Shown: one piece after another, positions 26,950 through 37,019 of the stretch
Numbering within the stretch: the stretch's first letter is position 1
How the letters are laid out: every line of letters starts with the position of its first letter
DNA from: CAYOEV01 sp964403075
GTDB lineage: Bacteria; Bacteroidota; Bacteroidia; Cytophagales; Cyclobacteriaceae
Assembly: GCA_964403075.1 (NCBI GenBank)
Contig: CAYOEV010000005.1
Span: 56,127 to 120,126, forward strand
Reading direction: 5' to 3'
Length of the DNA: 64,000 nt
Program-made: the position numbers and the translations under genes
The notes under the pieces: model-generated
The model's database searches: none
Told to the model about the DNA's origin: nothing
What the model saw: only the letters and a program-made list of their open reading frames with translations

Positions 26950-29900
26950 ATGAAAGTTAAAAAGCAATATTGGAAAGGTTTAGATCAACTGGCTAACACA
27001 CCTGAATTCCAGGAAAGAGCCAGGAAAGAATTCCCTGAGTACCTGCCAACCAATACTGGGCACAATTCGGATGGAGAGCCATCTCGAAGAGATTTCTTAA
27101 AGATGATGGGATTTAGCCTTGCGGCCGTTTCTTTGGCAGCGTGTGAGGCACCTGTTAGAAAGGCTATTCCATACATTCAAAAGCCAGTGGATGTGGACCC
27201 TGGTATTCCCAATTATTATGCTTCAACTTTTATCAGCGGCAGTGAGGCTATTCCTGCAGTGATCAAGACACGTGAGGGCAGGCCTATCAAGGTTGAACCC
27301 AACATGCTTTCTAAATATTGTGGAGGCTCACCGGTACAAATGGAAGCCTCCGTGCTTTCGCTTTACGACCAGCAGCGATTGCAAGATCCAATGATAGCTG
27401 GTAAAAAAGTTTCTTGGGAAGAGTTAGATGCCCAAGTGCTTGGTGGATTAAAAGGGGCCAGACGCATCCTGGTCATCGGGCATTCCAACGCTAGTCCTTC
27501 TACGCAGTTGGCCATTGATCAACTTAAAGTGGCTTACCCGCAACTAAAAACGGTATTTTACGATACCTTCTCTCATCATGGTCTACTCGAAGCATATGCC
27601 CAAGCGACGGGTAGGCGCACCTTCCCAATGCATGATTTCAGTAAGGCAGAGGTCATCGTTACAGTGGCTGGAGATTTTCTTTCCACCTTTCCCCGACCAG
27701 ATTTGGTGCAAAAACAATTTGCTGCCACTCGTAAATTGAATGAAGACAAACAGCACATGTCTCGGCTTTATGCATTTGAGTCGAATTTAAGTTTAACTGG
27801 TGCCAACGCGGATTACAGGACGCCTATTTTGGCCTCGGAGGAAGGTTTGTACGTGGCCAATTTATACAATCTCGTGGCAAGAAAAGCGGGTGTTGCCACA
27901 GTAAACGTTCCTGCTGTGGGTGATCAGGTGAACTTAGAAAAGGCAGCCAAAGACCTCTGGGCGTCGAGAGGCTCGTCCCTCGTGGTTGCGGGGTCAAATG
28001 ATCCTGCCGTCCAGACGCTGGTCATAGGCATCAATCAGCTGTTGAATAATTATGGCAAGACCATTGATTTGTCTAAGGCAATTCTTACCCGTCAGGGCAA
28101 TGATGTAGCAATGTCTGCCGCCATCAGATCGCTCGCATCCGGAACCTCAGATGCGGTCATTTTTTACAATTGTAATCCGGTTTATGACCATCCCTTGGGA
28201 AAGGATTTAGTCACAGCAATAAAAAAAGCAAAGATTTCTATATCCACTACCGATCGAATGGATGAAACGGCAGCTGCAGTTACTTATATCGCTCCGGATC
28301 ATCACTACCTTGAATCGTGGAACGACTTTGAAATTATTGAGGGCGAATTTTCTCTGTCGCAGCCAACCATTCGAAACATTTTTAATACACGCCAAGCGCA
28401 AGATTCGTTTCTAACATGGGCAGGATCCGAACAATCTTATTTTGATTTATTGCAAGGCAATTGGAAGGCTGGCAGCTATGTATCGGATGACAGTCTCACA
28501 TTTGAATCTTTTTGGGATCGATGCTTACAGAATGGGGTGGTGCCTCGCCAGATGGCCCCAAAGGCCACAAGTACATCTATTACAGCGGATGTGCACCGTG
28601 CCGCCAGTGGTGTAACGTCTCGTCTCAAGACTAAGAAAGGAAGTTGGGAATTGGTTTGCTATCAGCCTTACGGTGTAGCAGATGGCCGACAGGCCAACAA
28701 TCCCTGGTTGCAGGAAATGCCCGACCCCATTACCAAAGCCACTTGGGACAATTACCTTACATTGTCCGTGAAGGACGCGGCAGATTTGGGCATTTCGCAC
28801 AATCTTGAGACCATGACCACCCAAAAAGTTATCCTTACTGTCGGTAAGAATAAAGTGGAATTGCCTGTACTCCCTCAACCAGGACAAAAATCCGGAACGG
28901 TAGGTTTGGCGTTGGGCTATGGAAGAACAAATGCCGGTCCTGTAGCCGATGGCGTTGGTATCAATGCCTATCCGTTATTGTCTGTCGACGACAATGGTCA
29001 ACTGGAACGTTCCGTCATTTCGGGTATTACACTTTCTTCTCCAAAGGGTGACTACAAAATAGCGCAGACACAAACAAGCCAAACGGTAATGGATCGGGGC
29101 AATGTGTTGCAGGAGACGGTATTGAAGAAATACCAAAATGATCCTTTTGCTGGAGCAGAGGGCATGAAAATCACTTCTTATGATGGCGAAAAAGAACCCT
29201 ATGCGGTCACTCTTTACAAGGGGCATGAATATCCCAATCATCATTGGGGCATGTCGGTAGATTTAAATTCATGCAATGGTTGTAATGCGTGTGTGGTCGC
29301 CTGTCAGACGGAAAATAATATCCCGACTGTTGGTAAAGAGGAAGTACTCAATAGAAGGGAGATGCATTGGATTCGCATCGATCGATATTACTCGCATACC
29401 CCTGAGGCCGATGAGCAATCAGGAATTGCCAAGTTACGAACGATGGAAAAACCAGCCGAAAATCCGGAGGTAACATTCCAGCCTATGATGTGTCAGCAAT
29501 GTAATTCTGCACCTTGTGAAACAGTTTGTCCGGTAGCAGCCACGACCCACAGTACCGAAGGGCTGAATCAGATGACTTACAATCGTTGTATAGGCACCCG
29601 TTATTGTGCCAATAACTGTCCTTACAAAGTGCGTCGTTTCAACTGGTTTAAGTATCACGACAACCAGAAATTTGACAAAAACATCTCGATGAATAACGAT
29701 CTGGGTAAAATGGTATTAAATCCCGACGTCACCGTTCGGGCTAGAGGTGTGATGGAAAAATGTACTTTCTGTGTGCAGCGTATTCAGGAAGGTAAATTGA
29801 GCGCTAAGAAAGAAGGAAGAAGACCAATTGATGGCGAGATCAAGCCTTCCTGCGTTACCGCGTGTTCAGCAGGTGCTTTGGTTTTTGGCGACATGAAGAA

Positions 29901-30072
29901 TCTGGAAAGTAATATTTCAAAGACCCTAAAAATCAAGCAAGAGTATAAGAAGGTGAAGGCGCTGGAGCCGAGGGCATTTCATGTGCTAGAAGAACTGCGT
30001 GTGATGCCGAACGTATGGTATCTACGTAAAGTGAGAAATCAAGATGAAGTTAACGAAAAAGCGGAAGCATAA
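26950..30072 (+). CDS. actB: ACIII subunit ActB, molybdopterin-oxidoreductase-like iron-sulfur protein
   Basis: 1040 residues from the ATG at 26950 (the frame opens 57 bases earlier, inside actA, and those residues are not family-like). A twin-arginine signal SRRDFLKMMGFSLAAVSLAAC also contains a lipobox. Residues about 75-740 are the molybdopterin-oxidoreductase-like domain, which holds no cofactor in characterised ACIII. The C-terminal ferredoxin-like domain has four cysteine groups: CNGCNACVVAC (775), CQQCNSAPCETVC (848), CIGTRYCANNC (880) and CTFC (938), for three [4Fe-4S] and one [3Fe-4S] cluster. It is the electron wire between quinone-site subunits and ActA. Confidence 0.95.
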   Translation: MKVKKQYWKGLDQLANTPEFQERARKEFPEYLPTNTGHNSDGEPSRRDFLKMMGFSLAAVSLAACEAPVRKAIPYIQKPVDVDPGIPNYYASTFISGSEAIPAVIKTREGRPIKVEPNMLSKYCGGSPVQMEASVLSLYDQQRLQDPMIAGKKVSWEELDAQVLGGLKGARRILVIGHSNASPSTQLAIDQLKVAYPQLKTVFYDTFSHHGLLEAYAQATGRRTFPMHDFSKAEVIVTVAGDFLSTFPRPDLVQKQFAATRKLNEDKQHMSRLYAFESNLSLTGANADYRTPILASEEGLYVANLYNLVARKAGVATVNVPAVGDQVNLEKAAKDLWASRGSSLVVAGSNDPAVQTLVIGINQLLNNYGKTIDLSKAILTRQGNDVAMSAAIRSLASGTSDAVIFYNCNPVYDHPLGKDLVTAIKKAKISISTTDRMDETAAAVTYIAPDHHYLESWNDFEIIEGEFSLSQPTIRNIFNTRQAQDSFLTWAGSEQSYFDLLQGNWKAGSYVSDDSLTFESFWDRCLQNGVVPRQMAPKATSTSITADVHRAASGVTSRLKTKKGSWELVCYQPYGVADGRQANNPWLQEMPDPITKATWDNYLTLSVKDAADLGISHNLETMTTQKVILTVGKNKVELPVLPQPGQKSGTVGLALGYGRTNAGPVADGVGINAYPLLSVDDNGQLERSVISGITLSSPKGDYKIAQTQTSQTVMDRGNVLQETVLKKYQNDPFAGAEGMKITSYDGEKEPYAVTLYKGHEYPNHHWGMSVDLNSCNGCNACVVACQTENNIPTVGKEEVLNRREMHWIRIDRYYSHTPEADEQSGIAKLRTMEKPAENPEVTFQPMMCQQCNSAPCETVCPVAATTHSTEGLNQMTYNRCIGTRYCANNCPYKVRRFNWFKYHDNQKFDKNISMNNDLGKMVLNPDVTVRARGVMEKCTFCVQRIQEGKLSAKKEGRRPIDGEIKPSCVTACSAGALVFGDMKNLESNISKTLKIKQEYKKVKALEPRAFHVLEELRVMPNVWYLRKVRNQDEVNEKAEA

Positions 30073-31434
30073 ATGATTGCAGAATCTAGTTTAAGAACGC
30101 CCTTGATCACTGGGGGGAAAACGATCCACGACGTCACGGATGATATTGTAAAAAGGGTAGAGGAGAAACCTACACCTCTTTGGATGGCCGCAATGGCAGT
30201 GTCTTTGGCTTTGCTACTTATTGGTACCTATGCCGTCTACCTCCTCTTGTGGAATGGTATCGGTGAATGGGGTTTGAACAAAACTGTAGGTTGGGCCTGG
30301 GACATCACCAACTTTGTATGGTGGGTGGGCATTGGACATGCAGGTACACTTATTTCCGCTATATTGTTACTTTTCAGACAACGGTGGCGTATGTCGATCA
30401 ACCGAGCGGCTGAGGCAATGACCATTTTTGCTGTTATATGTGCGGCCATTTTCCCAATACTACACACCGGTAGACCCTGGCTGGCAATCTATTGGATGTT
30501 TCCACTTCCCAATACTTTCGGTTCGTTATGGGTGAATTTTAATTCTCCTTTGTTGTGGGACGTCTTTGCGATTTCTACGTATTTTTCAGTTTCGCTGGTA
30601 TTTTGGTACATCGGTCTGATTCCTGATTTTGCGACCATCAGAGATAGGGCGACGAACAAAATTTCTAAAATTATATATGGCTCTTTGTCTTTTGGTTGGA
30701 CGGGTGCCGCACGTGCCTGGAATCACTATGAAACCGTAGCATTGGTATTGGCCGGTTTGGCGACTCCTTTGGTGCTTTCTGTACACACTATCGTTTCTTT
30801 TGACTTTGCAACCTCAGTGATACCAGGATGGCACACTACTATCTTCCCTCCTTATTTTGTAGCGGGGGCTATCTTTTCGGGTTTTGCTATGGTATTGACT
30901 TTGCTGTTGGTTACCAGAAAAGTGTATAAACTAGAAGATTATATCACCATCGGGCACATTGAGATGATGAATATAGTGATCATCATCACCGGATCAATCG
31001 TAGGTATTGCTTACATCACAGAATTTTTCATTGCTTGGTATTCGGGCGTTGAGGCTGAGCAATATGCTTTCATTAATCGTGCGACTGGTCCTTATTGGTG
31101 GGCTTACTGGTCCATGATGACTTGTAATGTGATTTCTCCACAATTGTTCTGGTTCAAAAAGATTCGTACCAATCTCGCAGCTACATTTATTATCTCTATC
31201 ATCGTAAATATTGGTATGTGGTTTGAGCGGTTTGTGATTATAGTCACTTCATTGCATCGGGACTTTCTACCTTCAAGTTGGGGAATGTTTTATCCTACAT
31301 GGGTAGATATTGGGGTATATGTATTTACGTTCGGACTTTTCTTCACGGCTTTCTTCCTGTTTGCGAAGTTCTTCCCCGTGATCAACATAGCTGAAGTAAA
31401 AAGTATTTTAAAATCAACCGGAGAAAAGAATTAA
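30073..31434 (+). CDS. actC: ACIII subunit ActC, NrfD-like quinol-binding membrane protein
   Basis: 453 residues, about ten membrane helices, NrfD/PsrC family. The segment WWVGIGHAGTLISAILLLF and the following HTGRPWLAIYW are the family's conserved quinol-site region (His and Arg/Trp). It oxidises menaquinol and helps proton movement in ACIII. Starts immediately after the actB stop with no gap. Confidence 0.95.
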   Translation: MIAESSLRTPLITGGKTIHDVTDDIVKRVEEKPTPLWMAAMAVSLALLLIGTYAVYLLLWNGIGEWGLNKTVGWAWDITNFVWWVGIGHAGTLISAILLLFRQRWRMSINRAAEAMTIFAVICAAIFPILHTGRPWLAIYWMFPLPNTFGSLWVNFNSPLLWDVFAISTYFSVSLVFWYIGLIPDFATIRDRATNKISKIIYGSLSFGWTGAARAWNHYETVALVLAGLATPLVLSVHTIVSFDFATSVIPGWHTTIFPPYFVAGAIFSGFAMVLTLLLVTRKVYKLEDYITIGHIEMMNIVIIITGSIVGIAYITEFFIAWYSGVEAEQYAFINRATGPYWWAYWSMMTCNVISPQLFWFKKIRTNLAATFIISIIVNIGMWFERFVIIVTSLHRDFLPSSWGMFYPTWVDIGVYVFTFGLFFTAFFLFAKFFPVINIAEVKSILKSTGEKN

Positions 31435-31436
31435 CC

Positions 31437-31964
31437 ATGGCAAAAGGATCGAACTATTTGTTGGGTGTATATGAGGATGAGGATGTCTTGTTGAATGCCA
31501 TTAAAAAGGTAAGAGACAACGGTGTAACGATTGAAGATGTGTACTCTCCCTTTCCTGTGCACGGTATCGAGCACGCATTGGGCTACAATAGATCATGGCT
31601 TTCTGTAGCGGCTTTCATGTTTGGTGTTTTAGGTACGTCGCTCGCGCTAATCATGCAGATTGGTATGATGGGTATTGACTGGCCAATGATTATTGGTGGA
31701 AAGGATTTCATCCCATTACCGTCCTTCATTCCGGTAACTTTCGAGTTAACCGTTTTGCTGGCTGCCTTTGGTATGGTAGGGACATTTTTCGTCATTACAG
31801 ATCTTAAACCATGGGGTAAACCCAGAATTTATGATCTCCGCGTCACGGATGATAAACATGTGATGGCCATTGACCTTGATGCCAATCAAATGGATAGCGA
31901 TACCATTGAAAAAACACTTAAAGGAAGTGGGGCCTCAGAGGTGAACAACAAATCTTTCGAGTGA
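31437..31964 (+). CDS. actD: ACIII subunit ActD (DUF3341)
   Basis: 175 residues, DUF3341. Cytoplasmic N-part (LLGVYEDEDVLLNAIKKVRDNG...VYSPFPVHGIEHALG) followed by two membrane helices (SWLSVAAFMFGVLGTSLALIM, ELTVLLAAFGMVGTFFVI). Structural subunit of alternative complex III. Two bases after actC; its stop overlaps the GTG/ATG start region of actE. Confidence 0.92.
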   Translation: MAKGSNYLLGVYEDEDVLLNAIKKVRDNGVTIEDVYSPFPVHGIEHALGYNRSWLSVAAFMFGVLGTSLALIMQIGMMGIDWPMIIGGKDFIPLPSFIPVTFELTVLLAAFGMVGTFFVITDLKPWGKPRIYDLRVTDDKHVMAIDLDANQMDSDTIEKTLKGSGASEVNNKSFE

Positions 31965-31966
31965 GT

Positions 31967-32581
31967 ATGAAAAAATTACAATACATATTAGGTGTAGTCG
32001 TGGCAATTTTGTTTACTGCGTGTGCTGCAGGGCCGGACGATCCTGGGCTCGAATATGCGCCACAGATGTATCACTCCACCCCTTACGAGCCACTGACACA
32101 AATCACAGATGAAAGTAGTGGGAGCTGGCTGGATTCTAACACAGGGGATGATCACGGAGAATATTACAATTCTAACCCTTACAACGAGCATAAGATGAAT
32201 ATGCGTTTGCCTGCCGATAACACGGTCAGAAGGGATCAACTACTTCCTTACCGCATACCTAAGGATAGTGTACAGTTGGCGGCCAATCTTGTTAGCCCTT
32301 ACAAAGGCCAGGAGGAGGCTGTTCTCAAAGAGGGCCAAGCGCTTTACGAAGTTTTCTGTCAGCATTGCCACGGTGAGAAGGGCTTGGGCAATGGTCTGGT
32401 TGCAGAGGTATATCTGGGCGTGTCGGCTTACAATGCCGGTGCCACCAAAGATTTGCCCGCCGGTCATATTTACCATGTAATAACGCATGGCATTCGCAGA
32501 ATGTACGCGCACGGATCGCAAATACAGCCTGACGATCGCTGGAAGATTGTGGCTTACGTTCAAACACTTCAACAACAATAA
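31967..32581 (+). CDS. actE: ACIII subunit ActE, monoheme cytochrome c lipoprotein
   Basis: 204 residues from ATG 31967 (a GTG two codons earlier overlaps actD and is possible). Lipoprotein signal ILFTAC, then a single c-type heme site CQHCH at residue 131 with YAHGSQI and a Met (RRMYAHG) as likely axial-ligand region. It is the monoheme cytochrome that completes the ACIII electron path on the periplasmic side. Confidence 0.92.
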   Translation: MKKLQYILGVVVAILFTACAAGPDDPGLEYAPQMYHSTPYEPLTQITDESSGSWLDSNTGDDHGEYYNSNPYNEHKMNMRLPADNTVRRDQLLPYRIPKDSVQLAANLVSPYKGQEEAVLKEGQALYEVFCQHCHGEKGLGNGLVAEVYLGVSAYNAGATKDLPAGHIYHVITHGIRRMYAHGSQIQPDDRWKIVAYVQTLQQQ

Positions 32582-32593
32582 ATCAATGAACCT

Positions 32594-33967
32594 GTGAATA
32601 TTGTAGAAGAGAAATTTGATTTTACCTCTAAGAACAAAAAAAGCCTGCTCATGGCAATGGGTGTCGGGCTGTTGCTTTGTATTTTGGGCAGTGTCATTAT
32701 TGCCTACACTGAACATGGTCCTTCTGAGGAGGCAGGATATACACAAGTGCCATCAGATCATGACAGTGAGGTGGCCGCCCATGAGGATAGTGCACAACAT
32801 GGTACCGGTGAGGCTGGCGAACATGCCGAGGCCGGAGGGCATGAAGAGGGACACACCTGGGTAAATAGGGTTTTTACGAACTTATGGATTAATACGGTCT
32901 TTTTCGCAGGCTTAGGATTGGTTGGTGTGCTTTTCTTTGCCATCCAATATGCGGCTCAAGCGGGCTGGTCTGCCGGGATTAAGCGAATACCGCTGGCATT
33001 CGGCTCCTGGATTCCCGTTGCCTTCGTATCGATGTTTGTATTATTTTTCGCTGCAGGAGATCAATTGTTTCACTGGACGCATGCTGACTTGTACGGAACC
33101 GGGGCGCATTCAGATCCTATTATTGAAGGAAAAGCACCTTACTTTTTCTGGCCTCTGGAAGGGGGATCTTTCCCTGTTTTTTTTATACTTCGTATGGTGG
33201 TGTTTTATGTGGTATGGTATTTAATCTTCCGTAGACTGCGTGCACTGGCTGTTCAGGAAGACCTGGAGGGGGGTACAGACAAGTGGTACAGAATGCGAAA
33301 GCTGTCTGCCATATTTATCATATTTTTTGCGGTAACTTCTTCCATGAGCGCATGGGATTGGGTGATGTCCATTGATACGCACTGGTTCAGCACCATGTTT
33401 GGTTGGTACGTATTTGCAAGTTGGTGGGTGGCAGGTTTGGCGCTCATTACATTCATCGTGGTTTTGTTAAAAGAAAAGGGATACCTTCAGATAGTTACCC
33501 AAGAGCACTTGCACGATTTGGGCAAATTTGTTTTTGCTTTTAGCATTTTTTGGACCTACATCTGGTTCTCTCAGTTCCTGCTGATATACTACGCACACAT
33601 ACCAGAAGAAACTATTTATTTCGTGGAGAGATGGAAAAATCCTCAATATTCGCCGTATTTCTTCATGAATCTGATTATCAACTTTTTCTTCCCTTTTTTA
33701 ATGTTAATGACCAGGGATTCAAAGCGTCATACACGCATTCTGAAGGTGGTGGCCCCTGCTGTGGTTTTTGGACACTGGTTGGACTTTTACCTTATGATTA
33801 CGCCCGGAACTTTAAACGATTTTGGAGGCTTTGGATTCTTAGAGATTGGTATGATTGTCATTTTTATATGCGCGTTTGTATACGTGGTTTATGCACAGTT
33901 AAATCGCGTGAATCTCTTTGCAAAAAATCATCCGATGTTGCAGGAAAGCTTGCAACATCACACTTGA
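32594..33967 (+). CDS. actF: ACIII subunit ActF, membrane protein with His-rich insert
   Basis: 457 residues from a GTG start 12 bases after actE; no ATG is available in frame. About ten membrane helices, related to ActC but with weaker quinol-site conservation (FFFSIFWTYIWFSQF-type helices, HIPEETIYFVERW). Between helix 1 and 2 is a 45-residue polar loop with at least nine histidines and many Glu/Asp (SDHDSEVAAHEDSAQHGTG, then EHAEAGGHEEGH), probably on the periplasmic face. It is not part of the quinone site and may bind metal ions. Confidence 0.92.
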   Translation: MNIVEEKFDFTSKNKKSLLMAMGVGLLLCILGSVIIAYTEHGPSEEAGYTQVPSDHDSEVAAHEDSAQHGTGEAGEHAEAGGHEEGHTWVNRVFTNLWINTVFFAGLGLVGVLFFAIQYAAQAGWSAGIKRIPLAFGSWIPVAFVSMFVLFFAAGDQLFHWTHADLYGTGAHSDPIIEGKAPYFFWPLEGGSFPVFFILRMVVFYVVWYLIFRRLRALAVQEDLEGGTDKWYRMRKLSAIFIIFFAVTSSMSAWDWVMSIDTHWFSTMFGWYVFASWWVAGLALITFIVVLLKEKGYLQIVTQEHLHDLGKFVFAFSIFWTYIWFSQFLLIYYAHIPEETIYFVERWKNPQYSPYFFMNLIINFFFPFLMLMTRDSKRHTRILKVVAPAVVFGHWLDFYLMITPGTLNDFGGFGFLEIGMIVIFICAFVYVVYAQLNRVNLFAKNHPMLQESLQHHT

Positions 33968-33996
33968 AAAATATTTAAACACAAGAGAGTTGGGAT

Positions 33997-35118
33997 ATGT
34001 TGGATACCATTTTTATCATAGCAATTGTACTGGTCGCCGCAGTAATATTGGCCATTGCCAGGGTAGTCAAGTTAATTGGCGCAGTCCGTGGTGACAATGA
34101 ACGTACAATTTCCGCCAATAATAAGTGGCAAGCTTTATCCTTGATGCTTTTTTTGGTAGGTGGCCTGGCAGCGTTCTTCTATTTTTCTTTTTACGGGGTG
34201 AACGGATATAGTCTACCCATTGCCTCAGCCCACGGCGTAATTACGGATCGTTTGTTCTGGATCACTATGGCCATTACGTGTACGGTGTTCATGGTGACAC
34301 AGATTTTTCTTTTCGGTTTTGCTTATCGCTACCAGCATAAAGAAAGTCGTGAGGCTACCTTTTATCCACACAACAATCGCTTGGAACAAATCTGGACAAT
34401 AATTCCTGCCATTGTGCTGGCTCTATTGGTGTTTTCTGGATGGAAAGCATGGACAGATATTACTGATAAATCGCCGGAAGGAACGGAGGTAATCGAAATT
34501 ATGGGTTACCAGTATGCCTGGGCTTTTAGATATGGAGGAAACAAAGATGGGGAATTGGGTAAATACGATTTCCAAAAAATTGATCTCACCAACAGTATGG
34601 GCATTGATTTTGAAGACCAGAGAAATTTCGACGATTTTATGTCCGGTCAGTTGGTCATTCCGAAAGGTAGACCTGTTGAATTCCGGATTCGAGCGCGCGA
34701 CGTGATTCACAGTGTGTACAATCCACATTTTCGAATTCAAATGAATGCAGTTCCTGGCTATCAGACGCGTTTTTGGTTTACGCCTACTAAGTCTACCGAG
34801 GACATGCGTGCGGAAACAGGAAAAGAAAATTTCGAATACGAATTAGTATGTAATAAGATTTGTGGAAAGAACCATTATGGCATGAAAGCCATTATTAAAG
34901 TACTTGAACCGGAAGAATACGACCAGTGGAAACTAAAACAAACCGCCTGGCTTAAACAAAATCAGGATTATTTAGAAAATGTACCTCAAGCGCTTATGGA
35001 AGCGGCAATTGTAGCAGCAGATATCGAACGGGAGAATGTCAAACAAGCTCCTACGGAAATGTCAGATCGCCCGACTTTAGAAGAGGATAACGCTGAAGCA
35101 GTTACGGCAAATTTATAA
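33997..35118 (+). CDS. coxB: Cytochrome c oxidase subunit II
   Basis: 373 residues. Four hydrophobic segments (about 3-28, 48-70, 85-110, 130-148) precede the periplasmic cupredoxin domain, where two are usual, so there are two extra N-terminal helices. The binuclear CuA site is complete: His in VIHSVYNPH and Cys285, Cys289, His293, Met296 in CNKICGKNHYGM. No CxxCH follows, so it is not a caa3 type; electrons should come from ACIII cytochromes. C-tail of about 60 residues is helical and polar. Confidence 0.96.
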   Translation: MLDTIFIIAIVLVAAVILAIARVVKLIGAVRGDNERTISANNKWQALSLMLFLVGGLAAFFYFSFYGVNGYSLPIASAHGVITDRLFWITMAITCTVFMVTQIFLFGFAYRYQHKESREATFYPHNNRLEQIWTIIPAIVLALLVFSGWKAWTDITDKSPEGTEVIEIMGYQYAWAFRYGGNKDGELGKYDFQKIDLTNSMGIDFEDQRNFDDFMSGQLVIPKGRPVEFRIRARDVIHSVYNPHFRIQMNAVPGYQTRFWFTPTKSTEDMRAETGKENFEYELVCNKICGKNHYGMKAIIKVLEPEEYDQWKLKQTAWLKQNQDYLENVPQALMEAAIVAADIERENVKQAPTEMSDRPTLEEDNAEAVTANL

Positions 35119-35138
35119 GCAATAGAAGAAAGACAATT

Positions 35139-37019
35139 ATGGCAACCACAGTACAAGCAGCGAAAAAAACAGGAGTAGAAACTCATGAGCATCATTCTGA
35201 ACAGAGTTTCGTGAGTAAATATATTTTCTCTACAGACCACAAAACCATTGCCAAGCAATTTCTAATTTCAGGAATTTTTTGGGCCTTATTGGGCGGCGCA
35301 ATGTCAGTGGTTTTCAGATTGCAACTGGGTTTTCCAGGTATTGATATGTCAGTTCTGAAGCCTGTTCTGGGTAAATGGATTACGGAAACGGGCACACTTG
35401 ATTCAGAGTTCTATCTTGCTTTGGTGACCATGCATGGCACCATTATGGTTTTTTTCGTACTCACTGCAGGTTTGAGTGGCACGTTTTCTAATTTTTTAAT
35501 ACCCCTACAGATAGGTGCGCGTGACATGGCCTCCGGCTTCATGAATATGTTGTCTTATTGGTTTTTCTTCATTTCCAGCATCATCATGTTTGCCTCTCTG
35601 TTTGTAGAAACGGGTCCGGCAGGTGGTGGATGGACAGTGTATCCACCGTTGAGTGCGTTGCCGCAGGCGATACAAGGATCGGGCTTAGGAATGACTTTGT
35701 GGTTGATATCAATGACGTTTTTTATAGCTTCCACACTGTTGGGCGGCATCAATTACATTACCACAGTCATTAACCTGCGCACGCAAGGATTGTCTTTTGC
35801 CAAATTGCCGCTAACGATCTGGGCATTTTTCATCACCGCTGTTATCGGTTTGCTTTCTTTTCCTGTGTTGTTGGCCGCTGCGCTGTTATTGGTCTTCGAC
35901 CGCAGTTTTGGTACCAGCTTTTATCTTTCGGAAATATATATCAACAATGAGGCACTGCCGAATATTGGTGGTAGCCCCATTCTGTACCAGCATTTGTTTT
36001 GGTTCCTGGGTCACCCTGAGGTGTACATCGTGTTATTACCTGCCCTGGGTATCACCTCTGAAATTATTTCCACCAATTCCAGAAAGCCCATTTTTGGATA
36101 CAGGGCGATGATTGGCTCAATGTTGGCCATTGCTTTTCTATCTTTCGTTGTCTGGGCACACCACATGTTCGTTTCGGGAATGAATCCTTTCTTGGGCTCA
36201 GTGTTCATGTTTTTAACACTCATTATCGCTGTGCCGAGTGCAGTGAAGGCATTCAATTACATCACCACGCTATGGAAAGGAAATATCGTTTTTACGCCAG
36301 CAATGCTGTTTAGTATTGGTTTGGTTTCATTCTTTATATCGGGGGGACTCACTGGAATATTTTTAGGGAATAGTGCGCTCGATATCAATTTGCACGATAC
36401 CTATTTTGTAGTGGCACACTTTCATCTCGTAATGGGGAGTGCCTCCTTTTTCGGCTTGATGGCGGGCGTGTATCACTGGTTTCCCAAAATGTTTGGTCGC
36501 ATGATGAACAAAAAATTGGCATACGCACATTTTTGGATGACCTTCATAGGAGTGTACCTGGTGTTTTTCCCGCTGCACTATGTGGGCATTGCAGGTTTCC
36601 CAAGAAGATATTATGCTTTCACCCAGTTCGAAACTTTCAATATATTGACTGATTTAAATTCCTTTGTGACCATAGCTGCGGCCGTGACCTTTGCCGCGCA
36701 ATTTATCTTCTTGTACAATTTTTTTAATAGTATTTACAACGGAAAAAAAGCCCCGAAGAATCCATGGAAATCAAATACCTTGGAGTGGACGACGCCAGTT
36801 AATCCCGGTCACGGAAATTGGGATGGGCCTATTCCTAAAGTATATCGTTGGCCTTACGATTACAGCAAGCCAGGATCCAAGGAAGACTTCATCCCTCAAC
36901 ATATACCTCTGTCGCATACCCCGGAGTCTAACTTGCCTCATGAGCAGGAATTAGCCGATCAGGAAAGGTTGGAAGGAGTGGCCCAGTTGAGTGGTTCGGG
37001 TAAAAAAGTGGATGTCTAA
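35139..37019 (+). CDS. coxA: Cytochrome c oxidase subunit I
   Basis: 626 residues, 12 core helices, A-type heme-copper oxidase. Ligands are visible: heme a His in TMHGTIM, CuB His and cross-linked Tyr in GHPEVY, CuB His pair in WAHHM, K-channel Lys in SAVKAF and the two heme His in VAHFHLVMG. GHPEVYIVLLPALG carries the D-channel Glu (A1 type). The hydrophilic C-tail from about 540 is long. Reduces oxygen to water with proton pumping. Its stop overlaps ctaA. Confidence 0.97.
   Translation: MATTVQAAKKTGVETHEHHSEQSFVSKYIFSTDHKTIAKQFLISGIFWALLGGAMSVVFRLQLGFPGIDMSVLKPVLGKWITETGTLDSEFYLALVTMHGTIMVFFVLTAGLSGTFSNFLIPLQIGARDMASGFMNMLSYWFFFISSIIMFASLFVETGPAGGGWTVYPPLSALPQAIQGSGLGMTLWLISMTFFIASTLLGGINYITTVINLRTQGLSFAKLPLTIWAFFITAVIGLLSFPVLLAAALLLVFDRSFGTSFYLSEIYINNEALPNIGGSPILYQHLFWFLGHPEVYIVLLPALGITSEIISTNSRKPIFGYRAMIGSMLAIAFLSFVVWAHHMFVSGMNPFLGSVFMFLTLIIAVPSAVKAFNYITTLWKGNIVFTPAMLFSIGLVSFFISGGLTGIFLGNSALDINLHDTYFVVAHFHLVMGSASFFGLMAGVYHWFPKMFGRMMNKKLAYAHFWMTFIGVYLVFFPLHYVGIAGFPRRYYAFTQFETFNILTDLNSFVTIAAAVTFAAQFIFLYNFFNSIYNGKKAPKNPWKSNTLEWTTPVNPGHGNWDGPIPKVYRWPYDYSKPGSKEDFIPQHIPLSHTPESNLPHEQELADQERLEGVAQLSGSGKKVDV

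Noticed and set aside
32240..32746. 168-codon frame opposite actE/actF
   Set aside because: Spans the junction of two certain genes on the other strand; no recognisable domain.
36991..37011. GTG start for ctaA
   Set aside because: Adds seven residues inside coxA; the ATG at 37012 overlaps the coxA stop in the usual coupled way.
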